This document shows positions 14,920-16,593 of a DNA stretch of 16,593 bases, piece after piece. The stretch comes from an uncultured Pseudorhodoferax sp. (GTDB lineage Bacteria; Pseudomonadota; Gammaproteobacteria; Burkholderiales; Burkholderiaceae). The notes under the pieces are model-generated. The model saw only the letters and a list, made by a program, of their open reading frames with translations, made no database searches and was not told where the DNA came from. Where the stretch lies: contig CAJYRH010000432.1 in assembly GCA_913776795.1 (NCBI GenBank), positions 1 through 16,593 on the forward strand. The letters run 5' to 3'. The position numbers and the translations under genes are program-made. Each line of letters opens with the position of its first letter. Position 1 is the stretch's first letter.

Positions 14920-16047
14920 TCAGCCCGCGGTCGGGCGCATCAGCACCTTCTCGCCCGTCGCCTGCTTGCCGTACACACCGATGGCCTCCAGCGTCAAGGC
15001 CTCGGCCAGGCCGACCTCGCGCGTGTAGTGGCTGGCGAAGGTGGTCGTCAGCTCGGCGGCCACGCGCGCCTTGAGCTGCTGCACATGGTGCGGCCCGATC
15101 TTCTGCAGGAAGGGGAACAGCAGCCAGCCGCCCACGCCCCAGGTCATGCCGAAGCCGCGCGCGAGCTCGATCGGGCCGCGGTCCAGGCTGCCGTAGACAT
15201 AGACCTGCTTCATCACATTGCTGCCGTAGCGGCTGTAGGCGGCCTGCTCCCTGCGCGCGATGGCGGCCTCCATGGCCACCAGGATCTGGCCGGCCAGCTT
15301 GCCGCCGCCGATGGCGTCGAAGGCCAGCGTGGCGCCGGTGGCGGCGATGGCCTCGACCAGCGCCGACTGGAAATCGGCCTGGCTGCTGTCGACCACGTGC
15401 TGCGCGCCCTGCGCGCGCAGCAGCGCGGCCTGCTCGGGCTTGCGCACGACGTTGACCAGCGGGACGCCGTCCTTGAGGCAGATGCGGTTGAGCATCTGGC
15501 CCAGGTTGGACGCTGCTGCCGTGTGCACCAGCGCATGGTGGCCCTCGCGCCGCATGGTCTCCACCATGCCCAGCGAGGTCAGCGGGTTGACGAAGCACGA
15601 GGCGCCCTGCGCCGCCGTGGCACCCTCGGGCAGGGGCAGGCACTGTGTGGCCGCGATGGCGCGGTACTCGGCGTACATGGCGCCGCCCAGCAGCGCGACC
15701 TTCTTGCCCAGCAGGCCCTGGGCTGCGGCCGAGGCGCCGGCGGCGACCACGGTGCCCGCGCCCTCGTTGCCGACGACCATGGACTGGCCGACCCGGCCAG
15801 CCGCCGCGGCGAAGGCCGCGGGCGACAGGCTGGCCGTGACGACGGGTCGTGCGGCCGTGCCCGACACCTTCGCCGTGGCCAGGTCGGCGCCGGCCAGCAA
15901 CAGCCCCAGGTCCGAGGGGTTCAGCGGCGACGCCTCCACACGCACCACGACCTCATCGTCGTGCGTGGGCTCGGGCATGGGGACCTCGGCGAGCGACAGT
16001 TCGAGCGTGGAATCGGGGCGGATCAGCGAGCGCAGTTGCAACGGCAT
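14920..16047 (-). CDS. MDR-superfamily NADPH-dependent oxidoreductase (quinone/enoyl reductase-like)
   Basis: 375 aa. A GroES-like N-terminal domain (EVVVRVEASPLNPSDLG, 32-48; GNEGAGTVVAAG, 93-104) is followed by a Rossmann domain with 'ALVHTAAASNLGQM' (172-185), 'LRAQGAQHVVDSS' and 'ATLAFDAIGGG'. The zinc-ligand pattern of alcohol dehydrogenases is missing, pointing to the zinc-free quinone/enoyl-thioester reductase branch; the exact substrate is unknown. The ATG at 16047 has AAGGA 6 nt upstream. Just upstream are a TATACT -10 and a palindrome, so the gene probably has its own regulated promoter. Cytosolic; it likely reduces reactive carbonyls or quinones. Confidence 0.85.
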   Translation of the reverse strand: MPLQLRSLIRPDSTLELSLAEVPMPEPTHDDEVVVRVEASPLNPSDLGLLLAGADLATAKVSGTAARPVVTASLSPAAFAAAAGRVGQSMVVGNEGAGTVVAAGASAAAQGLLGKKVALLGGAMYAEYRAIAATQCLPLPEGATAAQGASCFVNPLTSLGMVETMRREGHHALVHTAAASNLGQMLNRICLKDGVPLVNVVRKPEQAALLRAQGAQHVVDSSQADFQSALVEAIAATGATLAFDAIGGGKLAGQILVAMEAAIARREQAAYSRYGSNVMKQVYVYGSLDRGPIELARGFGMTWGVGGWLLFPFLQKIGPHHVQQLKARVAAELTTTFASHYTREVGLAEALTLEAIGVYGKQATGEKVLMRPTAG

Positions 16048-16062
16048 GGGCGGTCCTTGGAT

Positions 16063-16083
16063 GGGTGGTTCGGCGAACCATCC
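16063..16083. promoter_or_regulatory. Palindromic operator at the MDR gene start
   Basis: TGGTTCGGCGAACCA (16066-16080) has perfect 7-bp arms around one base, and the symmetry continues to 16063 and 16083 with one mismatch. It lies between the -10 and the ribosome-binding site, across the expected transcription start, an arrangement typical of a repressor site. As RNA it could also form a leader hairpin. Confidence 0.5.
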
Positions 16084-16089
16084 AGTATA
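16084..16089 (-). promoter_or_regulatory. Predicted -10 box of the MDR/VOC operon
   Basis: TATACT on the minus strand, 36 nt before the ATG at 16047. No good -35 is found at 16-18 bp, so activation or an extended contact may be needed. Confidence 0.4.
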
Positions 16090-16107
16090 GGAAGCGCACC
16101 GCGCTCG

Positions 16108-16127
16108 GCGCGCCGTACAAGGCGCGC
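16108..16127. other. Hairpin downstream of the AhpD-like gene
   Basis: GCGCGCC (16108-16114) and GGCGCGC (16121-16127) form a 7-bp stem with a 6-nt loop, 12 nt after the stop of the 16140 gene. No T-run follows, so it is at best a weak terminator. Confidence 0.3.
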
Positions 16128-16139
16128 AGATGACAGCGC

Positions 16140-16593
16140 TCAGGAGAACTGCGCCTTGTCCAGGCCGAAGGCCTTGTCGGCCGAGCCCGGCACACTGCGA
16201 AAGGCGATGCTCAGGCGGTTCCAGGCGTTGATGCCCATCACGTTGTGGGTCAGCTCCACGAGTTCCTTTTCCGGGAACTCGGCCAGCACTTCCGCGTAGA
16301 TGGCGTCTGGCACGCCGTGCGCCGGCAGGCGGGTCAGCACCTCGGTCCAGGCGAAGGCGGCGCGCTCGCGGGCGCTGAAGAGCGGCGATTCGCGCCAGAT
16401 CGCCACATGGTGCAGGCGCAGTTCGCCCTCGCCGTGCAGCTTGGCCTGCTTGACGTGCATGTCCAGGCAGAAGGCGCAGCCGTTCATCTGCGAGGCGCGG
16501 ATCTCGATGAGCGCCAGCAGGCCGGCGTCCAGGGCGCCCTTCTTGGCGGCGATGCTGTAGTCGGACAGCTTCTTGTAGAGCTCGGGGACTTGC
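16140..16593 (-). CDS. AhpD-like / carboxymuconolactone decarboxylase-family protein, N-terminus cut by window edge
   Basis: About 150 residues are visible; the open frame continues past the window's right edge, so the Met at 16487 is internal. The signature 'EIRASQMNGCAFCLDMH' contains the CxxC pair plus His of AhpD-type peroxidases, preceded by the family helix 'KKGALDAGLLALIEIRAS', and followed by 'SARERAAFAWTEVLTRL' and 'ELVELTHNVMGINAWNRLSIAF'. These proteins use the CxxC pair for thiol-dependent peroxide or redox chemistry; the precise role here is unknown. It is on the same strand as the MDR gene, 92 bp upstream of it. Confidence 0.88.
   Translation of the reverse strand, partial: QVPELYKKLSDYSIAAKKGALDAGLLALIEIRASQMNGCAFCLDMHVKQAKLHGEGELRLHHVAIWRESPLFSARERAAFAWTEVLTRLPAHGVPDAIYAEVLAEFPEKELVELTHNVMGINAWNRLSIAFRSVPGSADKAFGLDKAQFS

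Noticed and set aside
1..16593. Mobile elements, CRISPR arrays, tRNA or rRNA genes
   Set aside because: No transposase or integrase motifs, no short regularly spaced repeats, and no tRNA-like or rRNA-like sequence were found by eye.

Overview
The window is high-GC DNA with the gene content and codon style of a beta-proteobacterium of the Burkholderiales, most likely Comamonadaceae-like. The markers are the Thiobacillus/beta-type glutamate-cysteine ligase, three DUF4148 secreted proteins, a DUF3297 protein and a complete Kdp system. Genus and species cannot be fixed from the sequence. There are no rRNA, tRNA, CRISPR or transposase sequences. The longest gene-free stretch is about 284 bp (4743-5026) and holds promoters.

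Layout. 1-336 (-): the N-terminal part of a TetR regulator, with a palindromic operator over its own promoter. 456-1748 (+): gshA. 1871-3745 (+): kup, a K+ uptake permease, preceded by a perfect 14-bp hairpin. 3759-4923: two tandem minus-strand DUF4148 cassettes, each made of terminator, gene, 5' leader and a conserved 80-bp promoter block. 5027-13414 (+): a nine-gene kdp operon consisting of a small pre-kdpF ORF, kdpF, kdpA, kdpB, kdpC, a Cys-rich 113-aa unknown, a 38-aa membrane peptide, kdpD and kdpE. 13432-13981: a third DUF4148 cassette in the same orientation as the first two. 13989-16593 (-): DUF3297 protein, VOC/glyoxalase-like protein, MDR oxidoreductase and a truncated AhpD-like carboxymuconolactone decarboxylase-family protein.

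How it works together. The centre is potassium homeostasis: Kup (single-component uptake) and KdpFABC (high-affinity ATP-driven uptake) with its KdpD/KdpE sensor-regulator pair. gshA, the first step of glutathione synthesis, lies directly upstream of kup. Most kdp genes overlap or are separated by a few bases, so the operon is probably translationally coupled.

The main unexplained content is (i) the three DUF4148 cassettes, whose promoter blocks align without gaps over 80 bp with 47 positions identical in all three, one copy lying back-to-back with the presumed kdp promoter; and (ii) three extra small ORFs inside the kdp operon, notably the seven-cysteine 113-aa protein between kdpC and kdpD. 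The right end looks like a small detoxification/redox cluster, with a palindrome next to the -10 of the MDR gene.
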